Assembly (NCBI GenBank): GCA_020635815.1
Contig: JACJZB010000004.1
Coordinates: 248,001 to 312,000 of the forward strand
Length of the DNA stretch: 64,000 nt
Source of the DNA: Flavobacteriales bacterium
GTDB lineage: Bacteria > Bacteroidota > Bacteroidia > Flavobacteriales_E > Vicingaceae
Reading direction: 5' to 3'
A program made the translations under genes and the position numbers. Within the stretch, counting starts at the first letter, position 1. The number at the start of each line of letters is the position of its first letter. The notes under the pieces were generated by a model. It was not told the DNA's origin. It saw only the letters and a program-made list of their open reading frames with translations, and did not search any database. Shown piece after piece: positions 26,035 through 35,816 of this stretch.

Positions 26035-26493
26035 TTACAATTCAACCCGTTCCTTAAAATCGACAGGAAACGATTTGCTCAATTGTTTTGCTCGAGCTTT
26101 TATTTCTCCTTTTACTTGTAATTCAATGTTACTATCAAATATTAACCCCATTAAAACAGGAATTGCTCCTGATAACATGTCGCTTAACCCGGTTTCTACA
26201 ACTATCGTATGTTTTTTGTTTGAATTTTTTGGGAGAACTATTTTATCTTGAATTTTAGCTGAGCCTATTTTTTCATTTTTAATAAAAAGTTCTAAATCAG
26301 AATCTACAACACTAATTTTATAGTTGTTTGGGTTGTTAACCTGCATTTTAAATTCAATTTCAACAACCGATGTGGTTAGCGATTTTACTCTAATATCGGA
26401 GACATCAATTACTTCAACATCTTTATATTCCATACAGGAATATAAAGAGAAGCACATTGCTAAAAGAAGTAAAAAAGAATATTTTTTTGACAT
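26035..26493 (-). CDS. LEA type 2 family lipoprotein
   Basis: This 152-residue protein has a lipobox-type signal (SLYSC, Cys at about 20). The single LEA-2/Why domain (about 25-150) includes VEIEFKMQVNNPNNYKISVVDSDLELFIKNEKIG and IVLPKNSNKKHTIVVETG. LEA-2 domains are immunoglobulin-like and bacterial lipoprotein members have unknown roles at the envelope. The ATG overlaps the stop of the M20 peptidase gene by one base (TAATG), indicating translational coupling. Confidence 0.85.
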   Translation of the reverse strand: MSKKYSFLLLLAMCFSLYSCMEYKDVEVIDVSDIRVKSLTTSVVEIEFKMQVNNPNNYKISVVDSDLELFIKNEKIGSAKIQDKIVLPKNSNKKHTIVVETGLSDMLSGAIPVLMGLIFDSNIELQVKGEIKARAKQLSKSFPVDFKERVEL

Positions 26494-27875
26494 TAGTTCT
26501 TAAATTCTTCTGTAAAATATTTATAAAATAACGGGATAGTCTCAATTCCTTTTATGTAGTTAAAAATACCATAATGCTCGTTTGGAGAATGTATTGCATC
26601 AGAATCTAACCCAAAGCCCATTAAAACAGATTTTAAGCCCAATTCTTCTTCAAATAATGCTACAATAGGAATACTTCCACCGCTTCTTACAGGAATTGGA
26701 TCTACTCCAAAAGTATCTTTCATAGCACTTTTAGCAGCTTTATAACCTGCAAAATCAATAGGTGTAACATAAGGAGTCCCACCATGATGAGGAGTCACTT
26801 TTACTTTTACTGATTTAGGAGCAATGTTTTTAAAATGCTTTGTAAACAACTCAGTTATTTCATCTGAAATTTGATGAGGAACCAGTCGCATAGAAATTTT
26901 AGCAAAAGCTTTAGAAGGTAATACTGTTTTTGCACCTTCACCAATATATCCACCCCAAATGCCATTTACATCTAATGTTGGACGAATAGATACTCTTTCA
27001 AGACTTGAATAACCTTTTTCTCCTTGTACTTCTTCAATATCTAGGGCATCAATATAAGTTTCATCAGTAATTGGAGCTTTTGCCATTTCTTTTCGTTCGG
27101 CAGCACTTAACTCTTCTACTTTGTCATAAAAACCAGGAATGGTAATGTGGTTATTCTCATCCGTTAATGAAGCAATCATTTTTGAAAGTACATTTATTGG
27201 GTTTGCAACGCCTCCGCCGTATAAGCCAGAATGTAAATCTCTATTCGGGCCAGTAACTTCAACTTCAAGGTAGCTAAGCCCTCTTAATCCAGTTGTTATA
27301 GAAGGCACATCATTTGCGATAATTCCTGTATCAGAAATTAAAATAACATCTGCTTTTAATTTTTCTTTGTTGTTTTTTACAAATGTTCCTAAGTTTTCCG
27401 ACCCAACTTCTTCTTCACCCTCAATCATAAACTTCACATTACAAGGCAGCGAATTCGTTTTCATCATTGTTTCAAATGCTTTTACGTGCATATACATTTG
27501 ACCTTTATCATCACAAGCACCACGAGCAAAAATTGCTCCTTCTGGGTGAAGTTTTGTTGTCTTTATAACGGGTTCAAAAGGAGGGTTGTCCCATAATTCA
27601 ATTGGGTCAGCAGGTTGAACATCGTAATGACCGTAAACTAAAACAGTAGGTAAACTAGCATCAATTATTTTATCGGCATACACAATTGGATAACCAGCAG
27701 TTTGGCAAATTTCTGCATTATCAGCACCAGCAGCAACTAAGCTATTTTTTACTTCCTCAGCAGTTTTAAATGTATGTTCGCTGTAGCTAGAGTCTGCACT
27801 TATTGATGGAATTTTTAATAATTCAATTAATTCGTTTATAAACCGTTGCTTGTTTTCTTGTATGTAGTTTTTCAT
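26493..27875 (-). CDS. M20 family dipeptidase/peptidase
   Basis: This 460-residue cytoplasmic zinc aminoacyl-peptidase is of the PepV/CNDP type. Metal and catalytic segments are VLVYGHYDVQPADP, IFARGACDDKGQMYMHVKA, FMIEGEEEVGSENL and LISDTG, and a C-terminal His ligand lies in DAIHSPNEHYG. The dimerisation domain is at about 185-340. The length fits the family. It probably degrades dipeptides for amino-acid supply. It is the upstream partner of the LEA-2 lipoprotein. Confidence 0.94.
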   Translation of the reverse strand: MKNYIQENKQRFINELIELLKIPSISADSSYSEHTFKTAEEVKNSLVAAGADNAEICQTAGYPIVYADKIIDASLPTVLVYGHYDVQPADPIELWDNPPFEPVIKTTKLHPEGAIFARGACDDKGQMYMHVKAFETMMKTNSLPCNVKFMIEGEEEVGSENLGTFVKNNKEKLKADVILISDTGIIANDVPSITTGLRGLSYLEVEVTGPNRDLHSGLYGGGVANPINVLSKMIASLTDENNHITIPGFYDKVEELSAAERKEMAKAPITDETYIDALDIEEVQGEKGYSSLERVSIRPTLDVNGIWGGYIGEGAKTVLPSKAFAKISMRLVPHQISDEITELFTKHFKNIAPKSVKVKVTPHHGGTPYVTPIDFAGYKAAKSAMKDTFGVDPIPVRSGGSIPIVALFEEELGLKSVLMGFGLDSDAIHSPNEHYGIFNYIKGIETIPLFYKYFTEEFKN

Positions 27876-28066
27876 TTAGAAGGTAGTTTTTATATCTGAA
27901 AACAAAGATACATTCAATATTCATTTTAACGATTATCTCTGAGTATATTTTAGTTTTTAATTAAAAAATAACAAAAAGTTAAATAATTATCAATATTTTA
28001 AATAATTAGGATTCCAATTTTAGTTTTAAAAAAAATTCATATAAGGCAACCCTTGTCTTACTTTTC

Positions 28067-28097
28067 TTGTTTTAGGTTATTGAACACAGTATATTTG
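28067..28097 (+). promoter_or_regulatory. Bacteroidota-type promoter upstream of the anchor-L protein
   Basis: TTG at 28067-28069 and TATATTTG at 28090-28097 are 20 bp apart, matching the Bacteroidota consensus. The predicted start site falls within a few bases of the ATG at 28106, so the mRNA would be nearly leaderless. Confidence 0.45.
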
Positions 28098-28105
28098 CTG
28101 ACTTT

Positions 28106-30715
28106 ATGATTAAAAGATTATTAATATCACTTTCATTTATCTTCTGTTTTTATTTGTTAAAAGCACAACTAACAGTTTCTACTGGGGTAATGACGCCAAC
28201 ACAATATGTACAAAATGTGTTGATTGGTTCTGGGGTTACTGTTTCTAATATCAATTATTATGGTCATCCTCGACAAATAGGTACTTTTAACGGTGCGACT
28301 TCTACAATAGGCCTTAATAGCGGTTTAGTTTTATCAAGCGGAGAGGTAATGAGTAATCAGCCAGGAGGAATGCCAGATACAGATATAGAAGGAACGTATG
28401 GGGTAAATCCAAATTGGGGTGGTGGTGATCCAGACTTGTTAACTGTGGCTAAATCAGTTACCACCAATCCAGACGCAGCTTTTATTAGTTCTACACATGA
28501 TATGGCAATGATAGAGTTTGATTTTGTACCAACTGGAGACACGGTAAAATTCAATTTCGTTTTTGCTTCTGAAGAATATACAGCCTTTATAAACTCTTCT
28601 TATAATGATGTTTTTGGTTTTTTTATTAGTGGTCCTGGTATTGTAGGTCCTTATGCTGCTCCAGGAGGTTTTCCTAATGGAGCTAAAAATATTGCATTAG
28701 TTCCAGGAACTACATTGCCAATTACAATAAGCACTATTTATAGTGATCCTTTTCAAACACCGCCTAACTTTAATGCTCAGTATTATATTGATAATTCAAA
28801 TAATAACACGCATGAATTAAATGGTTTTACAACTGTTCTTACAGCTGTTGCAGCTGTTCAGTGCGGAGAACTTTATCACATGAGACTAGCTGTTGCTGAT
28901 GCTCAAGATGGAATATTAGATACAGATGTTTTTCTTGAAGCTGGAAGTTTTTCGAGCAATACCATTACCTTAAATTCAAATATTAATGTCTCTTCGGGTG
29001 ATTCTATATTGTATGAAGGTTGTGGAACTGCTTACATTGATTTTGAACGAAATGATGATGCAGATACAGCTGTTTTTTATTATAATTTTTATGGTGATTT
29101 TTCTCCATCTGATTATACAATTAGTGCTGATAGTATTGTTTTTTTACCAGGAGAGAGTGTTGCTACATTAGAGTTTAATGCATTAGAAGATAACACTGTT
29201 GAAGGGTTAGAGCAAGTAAATATTGAAATGATACAAATCATTTGCTCAGTAGCAGATACTTCTATATTAACTTTTTATATTTCTGATTATTATTTATATT
29301 CATCGGTATCTCCAGATACCAATTTAAAATGTAGCTCAGATATTGTTCCGGTATGGGTGGTTCCCCATCCCAATGTAGATGTGTTGTGGGATACGGGAGA
29401 AACAACAGATACAATTTGGGTTAACCCTCAAACCACAACAGCATACCATGTATCAGTATCTGATACTTGCGGGAATGTGGTAAATGATTCTGTTGAGGTT
29501 TTTGTGCCAGATTTCACGCCTTTGGCGGTTAATATTTCCCCATCCGATACCACGATATGTACAGGATTGTCGGTTGATCTGGATGCTGAAATTTCTGGAG
29601 GAATACCTCCTTATGTTTATTCTTGGGATCATGGATTAGGAAGCACATTGCCTGTACAAGTTACCCCTGGAGTAACTACAAATTATGTTTTAACAGTTCA
29701 AGATAATTGTGGAGAAGAAACAGATGATACAGCTAAAGTTACAGTCTCTGTGTCAGGAATAAATGTAAATCTTTTAGATGATGCAATAAATTGCATAGGG
29801 GATGTTGTTGAAATAGATGCAACTACTAATTTTAATATAGGTTTTTTAACTTATGATTGGAGTAATGGAGCTTCAACTCCTTCCATTCAAGTTTCTCCAA
29901 CGGTTACAACAGATTATTGGGTGAGCATAAGTGATGCATGTATAACTATAACAGATACAATGACAGTTAGTGTTCCTGTTTTTGACCCTTTTATTGTTAC
30001 GATTACAAATGATACTATAATTTGTAGAGATGGGGAAATTACAATTGGAGTTGAAGCTGAAGGAGGTTCAGAAAATTACTTTTATGATTGGAAAGGATTG
30101 GGAATAACAGACTCAATTTCTGTTCAAGTAGGAGAATTAAGCACCTACTATGTTACTGTTACTGATGATTGTGGAAGTTCTAAAAATCTTAATGTAACGA
30201 TTGATATAAAATACCCAACAGCTTTGTTTGATTATGAGTTCATGACAGATTATACCGTAGAGTTTTATGATTCTTCTTTTGCAAATATTACTGACTATTT
30301 ATGGACGTTTGATTACGGGGACAACTCAACTACACAGCATCCTATTTATACTTATTTAGAAAAAGGGGAGCATGTAGTTAGTTTAATGGTAACCGATTTT
30401 GAAGGATGTACAGATATTGTTGTGGATACTATACGACCTGATATTTATGTGTATTACCCTAATACGTTTACTCCAAATAGTGATGGAAAAAATGATGTGT
30501 TTCTAGTAAAAGGGATGGGAGTGGAAGAATTTGAATTAATTATATATAACCGTTGGGGAGAGAAGATTTTTCATACCGATAATATGGAAATAGGATGGGA
30601 TGGAACTTATAAAGGAGAATTAGTTCCTGTGGGCACTTATGTGCTTGCGCTTAAAACAAAAAATTACGACGGTAAAGTAACCAATCAAAGAGGTGTTATA
30701 AATGTGCTGAGGTAG
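28106..30715 (+). CDS. Choice-of-anchor L / PKD protein with T9SS type B (gliding-motility-associated) C-terminal domain
   Basis: This 869-residue secreted protein has a signal peptide (KA|QL at about 21/22) and a choice-of-anchor L domain (about 25-300; FNFVFASEEYTAF, LNSGLVLSSGEV). Several Ig/PKD-like repeats follow (about 305-770), including TDYLWTFDYGDNSTTQHPIYTY. The C-terminal CHU_C/T9SS-B sorting domain (about 780-869) has PNTFTPNSDGKNDVF, YNRWGEKIFH and GWDGTYKGE. Such proteins are exported by T9SS and often act as adhesins; binding partners are unknown. It is monocistronic with its own promoter-like sequence. Confidence 0.9.
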   Translation: MIKRLLISLSFIFCFYLLKAQLTVSTGVMTPTQYVQNVLIGSGVTVSNINYYGHPRQIGTFNGATSTIGLNSGLVLSSGEVMSNQPGGMPDTDIEGTYGVNPNWGGGDPDLLTVAKSVTTNPDAAFISSTHDMAMIEFDFVPTGDTVKFNFVFASEEYTAFINSSYNDVFGFFISGPGIVGPYAAPGGFPNGAKNIALVPGTTLPITISTIYSDPFQTPPNFNAQYYIDNSNNNTHELNGFTTVLTAVAAVQCGELYHMRLAVADAQDGILDTDVFLEAGSFSSNTITLNSNINVSSGDSILYEGCGTAYIDFERNDDADTAVFYYNFYGDFSPSDYTISADSIVFLPGESVATLEFNALEDNTVEGLEQVNIEMIQIICSVADTSILTFYISDYYLYSSVSPDTNLKCSSDIVPVWVVPHPNVDVLWDTGETTDTIWVNPQTTTAYHVSVSDTCGNVVNDSVEVFVPDFTPLAVNISPSDTTICTGLSVDLDAEISGGIPPYVYSWDHGLGSTLPVQVTPGVTTNYVLTVQDNCGEETDDTAKVTVSVSGINVNLLDDAINCIGDVVEIDATTNFNIGFLTYDWSNGASTPSIQVSPTVTTDYWVSISDACITITDTMTVSVPVFDPFIVTITNDTIICRDGEITIGVEAEGGSENYFYDWKGLGITDSISVQVGELSTYYVTVTDDCGSSKNLNVTIDIKYPTALFDYEFMTDYTVEFYDSSFANITDYLWTFDYGDNSTTQHPIYTYLEKGEHVVSLMVTDFEGCTDIVVDTIRPDIYVYYPNTFTPNSDGKNDVFLVKGMGVEEFELIIYNRWGEKIFHTDNMEIGWDGTYKGELVPVGTYVLALKTKNYDGKVTNQRGVINVLR

Positions 30716-30716
30716 T

Positions 30717-32234
30717 TTAAACTAAACTTACTCCATCCATTTCATTTGGAGCATGAATACCCATTATTTTTAATACAGTTGGAGCTATATCGCCAAGTTT
30801 TCCATCTTTCAGTGTTTTATAATCTTTATCAATTAATATGCAAGGAACTAGGTTTGTGCTATGTGCTGTGTTTGGTGTGCCATCTTCATTTATGGCAAAA
30901 TCGGCATTACCATGGTCGGCAATAATAATAAAAGAGTAATCATTTTTTAAGCCAGCTTCAACAACACGTTGAGCACAATTATCAATTTTTTCTACCGCTT
31001 TTACAATTGCAGCATAAACCCCAGTATGCCCAACCATATCAGGGTTAGCAAAGTTTAAGCAGATAAAATCAGTGTCATTTTTATGGATAGCATCTATAAT
31101 AGAAGTAGTTACTTCTTCGGCACTCATTTCGGGTTGCAAATCGTAAGTTGCTACTTTTGGAGAGTTTACTAAAATCCGTTGCTCTCCTTTAAAAGGTTTT
31201 TCTCTTCCTCCTGAAAAGAAAAAAGTAACGTGCGGATATTTCTCGGTTTCAGCAATACGAATTTGTGTTTTGTTATTGTGTTCTAAAACTTCCCCAAGTG
31301 TGTTTGCCAAATTATCTTTGTCATATATTACATGAATATTTTTAAATGTTTTGTCATAGTTGGTCATGGTAACATAATACAAAGGCAAAGTGTGCATGTT
31401 TTGCTCGTGTATATCTTTTTGCGTTAAAGATATTGTTATTTCTCGGCATCTATCTGTTCTAAAATTAAAGCAGATAACTACATCATTGGGTTGAATAGTT
31501 GCCATAGGAGAATTGTTTTCATCTACTTTAACGATAGGTTTTATAAATTCATCCGTAACATTTTCAGCATAAGATTTTTCAATACTTTCGATAAGGTTTG
31601 TCGAATGCTCCCCAGTTCCATTCACCATTAAATCATAAGCAAACCTTATTCTTTCCCAACGGTTATCTCTGTCCATGGCATAATAACGACCAACTACTGA
31701 AGCTACGTTACAATTGGTATTTTCAACTCTTTTTTCTAATTCTTTTAGAAAACCCAAACCACTTTTTGGGTCGCAATCTCTACCATCGGTAAAAGCATGA
31801 ACAAAACCTTTTACATTATAATTGTTTGCTATTTCGCACAAACGGTACAGGTGTTCTTGGTGCGAATGAATTCCTCCATCAGAAACCAACCCAATAAAAT
31901 GAACATTTACCTTGCTTTGTTCGGCATGTTTTAATGCAGCAACTAATGTTGGATTAGTATCTATTGTTTTCTCTTTTACAGCTTTATTAATTTTTGCAAA
32001 ATCTTGGTAAACTACTCGTCCTGCACCAATGTTTAAATGCCCTACTTCCGAATTACCCATTTGCCCTTCGGGTAATCCAACATACTCACCAAAAGTTTTT
32101 AGATAAGAATTAGGGTATTGTTGCAAACAACTGTCATAAAAAGGAGTGTTTGCGTTATAGATTGCATCCGACTTGGTTTTGTTTCCACATCCCCAACCAT
32201 CAAGAATAAGTAGTGCGACTTTTTTAGAGTTCAT
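30717..32234 (-). CDS. gpmI: 2,3-bisphosphoglycerate-independent phosphoglycerate mutase (GpmI)
   Basis: GpmI is a two-Mn glycolytic enzyme interconverting 3- and 2-phosphoglycerate. The 505-residue sequence has the first metal Asp in LLILDGWG and the catalytic Ser in GNSEVGHLNIGAGRVVYQD. The substrate-site AFTDGRDCDPKSG, RYYAMDRDNRW and the C-terminal metal segments NFANPDMVGHTG and IADHGNAD are present. Length is standard. It is convergent with the T9SS-B gene, with one base between the stop codons. Confidence 0.97.
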   Translation of the reverse strand: MNSKKVALLILDGWGCGNKTKSDAIYNANTPFYDSCLQQYPNSYLKTFGEYVGLPEGQMGNSEVGHLNIGAGRVVYQDFAKINKAVKEKTIDTNPTLVAALKHAEQSKVNVHFIGLVSDGGIHSHQEHLYRLCEIANNYNVKGFVHAFTDGRDCDPKSGLGFLKELEKRVENTNCNVASVVGRYYAMDRDNRWERIRFAYDLMVNGTGEHSTNLIESIEKSYAENVTDEFIKPIVKVDENNSPMATIQPNDVVICFNFRTDRCREITISLTQKDIHEQNMHTLPLYYVTMTNYDKTFKNIHVIYDKDNLANTLGEVLEHNNKTQIRIAETEKYPHVTFFFSGGREKPFKGEQRILVNSPKVATYDLQPEMSAEEVTTSIIDAIHKNDTDFICLNFANPDMVGHTGVYAAIVKAVEKIDNCAQRVVEAGLKNDYSFIIIADHGNADFAINEDGTPNTAHSTNLVPCILIDKDYKTLKDGKLGDIAPTVLKIMGIHAPNEMDGVSLV

Positions 32235-32488
32235 TTCAAAAATTTTAGATTACAAAGTTAACTATTCAAATTTTTAACACTGTTTAAAATTGTAAGAAAT
32301 GTTTTTATAGTTTTTAACTGTTAGTAAAACAATGTAACCTTTTACGGTAGTGTTGATATTTCTCACTTTTACTAATGTTAATTAATATTAACTATTAGCA
32401 ATAATGTTAGTTTAATAATTAGTTAACTTCCAATATCAATTAATTGAAAAATAAAATATCATATTCACTTCTTAATAAAACAGAAAAT

Positions 32489-33826
32489 ATGGCAAAGAAA
32501 AAATCATCAAGAATTTATGTGTTAGATACTTCAGTTATCTTATACGATCATAATGCAATCCACAATTTTGAAGACAATGATATTGCAATACCAATTACAG
32601 TTTTGGAAGAACTGGATAATTTTAAGAAGGGAAACGATACTAAGAATTTCTCAGCAAGAGAGTTTATTCGTTTTTTAGATAAAATTAGTGGGCACAATAC
32701 CTTGCAAAAGTGGGTGAATTTAAATGGACCAGAAAAAGGAAAGTTTAAAATTATTATGCACCATGAAAAAACACGTAGAGACGCAGAGTTTATTTTTGAT
32801 GATAATAAAGCAGACCATAAAATTTTAAATGCAGCAATTTCGTTACAAGAAGAATATCCTGAAAGGGAAGTAGTAATGGTAACCAAAGATGTAAATTTAA
32901 GACTGAAAGCTAAGGCGTTAGATTTACCATCAGAAGATTATTTGACAGGGAAAATAGAAGATGTAAAAGGACTTGTAGTTACAGGTAAAAAAGTAGTAGA
33001 AAATGTTGACCCAGAAATGATTAAAAAGATTTTTAATGGAGGAGCAATTGAAAATCCAGAAATTAAAGGGATGGAATTTGAGAAGAACTTTTTTTACATT
33101 TTAAGAAATGGCAAAAGTTCTGCTTTGTCTTTTTACAATCCTATTAATCAATCGTTGGAAAGAGTTGAAAAGGAATACGTTTATGGAATAAAACCTAAAA
33201 ATGCAGAACAAGCTTTTGCAATTCATGCTTTACTAAATAATAATATTAAGCTAGTAGCATTACAAGGTGTTGCAGGTACAGGTAAAACTTTATTAGCACT
33301 AGCAAGTTCTATAGAGCAGCGTAACCAATACAAACAAATTATATTGGCTCGCCCAATAGTGCCTCTAAGCAACAGAGATATTGGTTATTTACCTGGCGAT
33401 GCCAACGATAAAATTGGACCATACATGGAGCCATTGTGGGATAATTTAAAATTTATAAAAAACCAATTTGGTGAAAACGAGAAAAAGCATAAGTTAATTG
33501 AGGATATGGAAAACGATGAGCGTATAAAAATTACGCCATTGGCCTATATAAGAGGTAGAAGTTTAAGCGATGTTTATTTTATTGTAGATGAGGCACAAAA
33601 TTTAACGCCGCATGAGGTAAAAACAATTATTACTAGAGCAGGGGAGAATACCAAAATTGTGTTTACAGGCGATGTCAACCAAATAGATTCACCATATTTA
33701 GATGAACAAAGTAATGGGCTAAGTTATTTAATTGACCGCCTAAAAGGGCACGAATTATTTGCACACATTACCTTAGAAAAAGGAGAAAGAAGTGAGTTGG
33801 CGAATTTGGCGAATGATATGTTGTAA
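32489..33826 (+). CDS. phoH: PIN domain plus PhoH-like ATPase
   Basis: This 445-residue protein has an N-terminal PIN nuclease-type domain (about 1-140; SRIYVLDTSVILYDH with the first acidic residue, DNKADHKIL, VVMVTKDVNLRLKA) and a PhoH ATPase domain (about 230-440). The ATPase has Walker A GVAGTGKT at about 260-267, DVYFIVDEAQNL as Walker B, and FTGDVNQID. PIN-PhoH proteins are RNA-acting helicase/nuclease candidates. An upstream TTG at 32444 would add 15 residues, but the ATG at 32489 directly precedes the conserved KKKSSRIYVLD and is preferred. Confidence 0.94.
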   Translation: MAKKKSSRIYVLDTSVILYDHNAIHNFEDNDIAIPITVLEELDNFKKGNDTKNFSAREFIRFLDKISGHNTLQKWVNLNGPEKGKFKIIMHHEKTRRDAEFIFDDNKADHKILNAAISLQEEYPEREVVMVTKDVNLRLKAKALDLPSEDYLTGKIEDVKGLVVTGKKVVENVDPEMIKKIFNGGAIENPEIKGMEFEKNFFYILRNGKSSALSFYNPINQSLERVEKEYVYGIKPKNAEQAFAIHALLNNNIKLVALQGVAGTGKTLLALASSIEQRNQYKQIILARPIVPLSNRDIGYLPGDANDKIGPYMEPLWDNLKFIKNQFGENEKKHKLIEDMENDERIKITPLAYIRGRSLSDVYFIVDEAQNLTPHEVKTIITRAGENTKIVFTGDVNQIDSPYLDEQSNGLSYLIDRLKGHELFAHITLEKGERSELANLANDML

Positions 33827-33874
33827 TAAGTAGATTGCCATACTTAGCAAAATTTATAGAAAACTTTTCGTAAT

Positions 33875-33922
33875 AAAGAAAATAAAGTATCTTTTGAGAA
33901 AGAGATACTTTATTTTCTTTTT
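33875..33922 (+). terminator. Rho-independent terminator after phoH
   Basis: An 18-bp perfect stem, AAAGAAAATAAAGTATCT (33875-33892) and its complement (33903-33920), encloses a 10-nt loop and ends in a T run. Confidence 0.8.
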
Positions 33923-34044
33923 CAGCATGACAGCGTTGATGTGTGGATTGCTTACTGTATCCACACATTTTGGCTAAACATTTGGTCTTTTTTGAAGAGA
34001 ATAAACGATTTATTGTAGTTTGTTTTTTTGAGTAATTTTGGCAG

Positions 34045-34878
34045 ATGAGACTAAACAATTTAATACCCTTAGTTATACTGTCAATATTATTGTTGCAAAG
34101 TTGTGATGATAATTCAAGTATTCCTAAAGAAAATAAAATAGTTGTTACAAAAGTTAAAACAACACCGCTCATTAACTATGTTTATGTCAATTCATACCCT
34201 CATGATACAAATTCATTTACAGAAGGATTTTTAATGTACAATGGCGATTTGTATGAGAGTACTGGTGCAACTCCTCAATTACCTCAAACAAGATCGTTGT
34301 TTGGAGTAGTAAATAAGTCAACAGGTATAATTGATGTTAAAGTAGAATTAGACAAGACTAAATATTTTGGAGAAGGGATTACATTTCTTGACGATAAGGT
34401 GTTTCAGCTAACCTATCAGGCAAAAGTTGGGTTTATTTATGACGCTGTTAGTTTTAAAGAACTTGGAAGATTTGAATTGCCAAGTAATGAAGGCTGGGGT
34501 TTAACTACTGATGAAGAGCATTTGATTATGAGTGACGGAACAGATGCCCTTTATTTTTTAGATCCGAAAAATCTGAGCGTAGTTAAAATAATTAAGGTCT
34601 CTGAAAATGGATACCCTAAACACCGGTTGAATGAGTTGGAGTATATCAATGGATTTATTTATGCCAATATTTGGATGACAAATACTATCGTTAAAATTGA
34701 CATTACAACTGGCGATGTAGTAGGAAAACTTGATTTAACTCCAATAGCGGAAGAAGCCAAGTATTTATATCATAATATACAAGAAATGAATGGGATAGCT
34801 TTTGATTCGGTAACGGGTAACGTTTTAATAACAGGGAAAATGTGGCCAAAATATTTTGAAATTAAGTTCAACCACTAG
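34045..34878 (+). CDS. Glutaminyl-peptide cyclotransferase (glutamine cyclotransferase family), lipoprotein
   Basis: The protein should convert N-terminal glutamine of exported proteins to pyroglutamate. This 277-residue protein has a lipobox-type signal (LLLQSC, Cys at about 20) and a beta-propeller of the plant/bacterial glutamine cyclotransferase family. Key segments are PHDTNSFTEGFLMYNGDLYESTG, YFGEGITFLDDKVFQLTY, PSNEGWGLTTDEEHLIMSDGTDALYFLDP, RLNELEYINGFIYANIW and EMNGIAFD. Cell-envelope placement suits a role on signal-peptidase products, and every signal-peptidase-I protein in this window appears to start with Gln after cleavage. Confidence 0.9.
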   Translation: MRLNNLIPLVILSILLLQSCDDNSSIPKENKIVVTKVKTTPLINYVYVNSYPHDTNSFTEGFLMYNGDLYESTGATPQLPQTRSLFGVVNKSTGIIDVKVELDKTKYFGEGITFLDDKVFQLTYQAKVGFIYDAVSFKELGRFELPSNEGWGLTTDEEHLIMSDGTDALYFLDPKNLSVVKIIKVSENGYPKHRLNELEYINGFIYANIWMTNTIVKIDITTGDVVGKLDLTPIAEEAKYLYHNIQEMNGIAFDSVTGNVLITGKMWPKYFEIKFNH

Positions 34879-34900
34879 CCAAAAATTTATCAATTAAAAT

Positions 34901-35575
34901 TCACTGTATTCTCACATTTTGACTATACATCTGATCTTCCGAAGAAGCAATAACTAAGTAGTCACCTTTAGGGATGTATGATTCAATTGGAATGGCAACC
35001 ACTGTATCGGCCTGCACATTCATTAAAATTTTAGAGTAAAATTCTTGCCCTTTAATGTCTCTAAGCACCACTAATAATTGCCCTTCTTTTTTTATGTTTT
35101 CAAAAGAAAGTTTAATTACTTGTTGACTGTTTCCTGCTAAAGGAAACAAATTTACTTTTTCTTCAGTAAGATTAGATTTAACGGGCACGATGTTCGAAAA
35201 CGATTCTTTTCCATCTTTATTAATTTGTTTTAAGCGGTAATAAGAAACTCCGGCAATAGGTTGATTGTCGGTTTGAAAATAATCAATAGCATCACTATTA
35301 TGTTCAGCACCATATATTTTAGCAAGCTCTTGCCAACTAGTTTTGTCAGCACTTTTTTCAATTGTATAATTAGTTATCTGTTGTCCGTTTTGTTTCGCCC
35401 AATTTAATTGCACAACTTGTAATTTTCCATCAAAATGAGCTTCAAAATTATTAAATGAACTTTCATTTTCGGTTTTAGCTAACGCTTTATTAAAAGAATC
35501 TTGTAAAGAGTTTCCTTGAGCAGAACTTGTATAGCTGTATCCAATAAGTAGTATTAGTGCTAGTATGTTTTTCAT
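34901..35575 (-). CDS. Small exported protein with fibronectin-like and degenerate T9SS type A-like domain
   Basis: This 224-residue protein has a signal peptide (SSA|QG at about 19/20), a short acidic linker, and a fibronectin-III-like segment (about 45-130; LQVVQLNWAKQNGQQITNYTIEKS, GVSYYRLKQINKDGKESFSN). The second half (about 140-224) resembles a T9SS type A sorting domain in pattern (LFPLAGNSQQ, LRDIKGQEFYSK, PKGDYLVIAS), but lacks the usual YPNP. It may be anchored rather than exported, or use a diverged signal. It is first seen in the long minus-strand T9SS stretch. Confidence 0.75.
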   Translation of the reverse strand: MKNILALILLIGYSYTSSAQGNSLQDSFNKALAKTENESSFNNFEAHFDGKLQVVQLNWAKQNGQQITNYTIEKSADKTSWQELAKIYGAEHNSDAIDYFQTDNQPIAGVSYYRLKQINKDGKESFSNIVPVKSNLTEEKVNLFPLAGNSQQVIKLSFENIKKEGQLLVVLRDIKGQEFYSKILMNVQADTVVAIPIESYIPKGDYLVIASSEDQMYSQNVRIQ

Positions 35576-35690
35576 AATTAAAAAATTGAAAAGCTAAATT
35601 AATTTTTTTGTAAAGTTCTGAGTAATAAAAGACTATTAATTTATTAAGTATGATTTGTTTATTAGTGTTAATTGTCTTCTAAATAAAATT

Positions 35691-35727
35691 AAAACACCCG
35701 AAAAACAATTTTTGTTAATCGGGTGCA
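35691..35727 (-). terminator. Terminator-like hairpin downstream of the small 79-residue ORF
   Basis: CACCCG (35695-35700) pairs with CGGGTG (35720-35725), with A/T pairs inside. Read on the minus strand it runs into TTTTAATTTT. Confidence 0.6.
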
Positions 35728-35816
35728 TTTTAAAGTTAGACTTACTATAAACTAAACCTATCTACCTAACTTTTATATTATAAAAATGTTGCAATTGTTT
35801 TTCTACGATTAGCTTC

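Noticed and set aside
25747..26121. 124-codon plus-strand ORF rich in Phe/Tyr/Leu
   Set aside because: It is antisense to the starts and ends of two real genes; its hydrophobicity comes from complementary AT-rich DNA.
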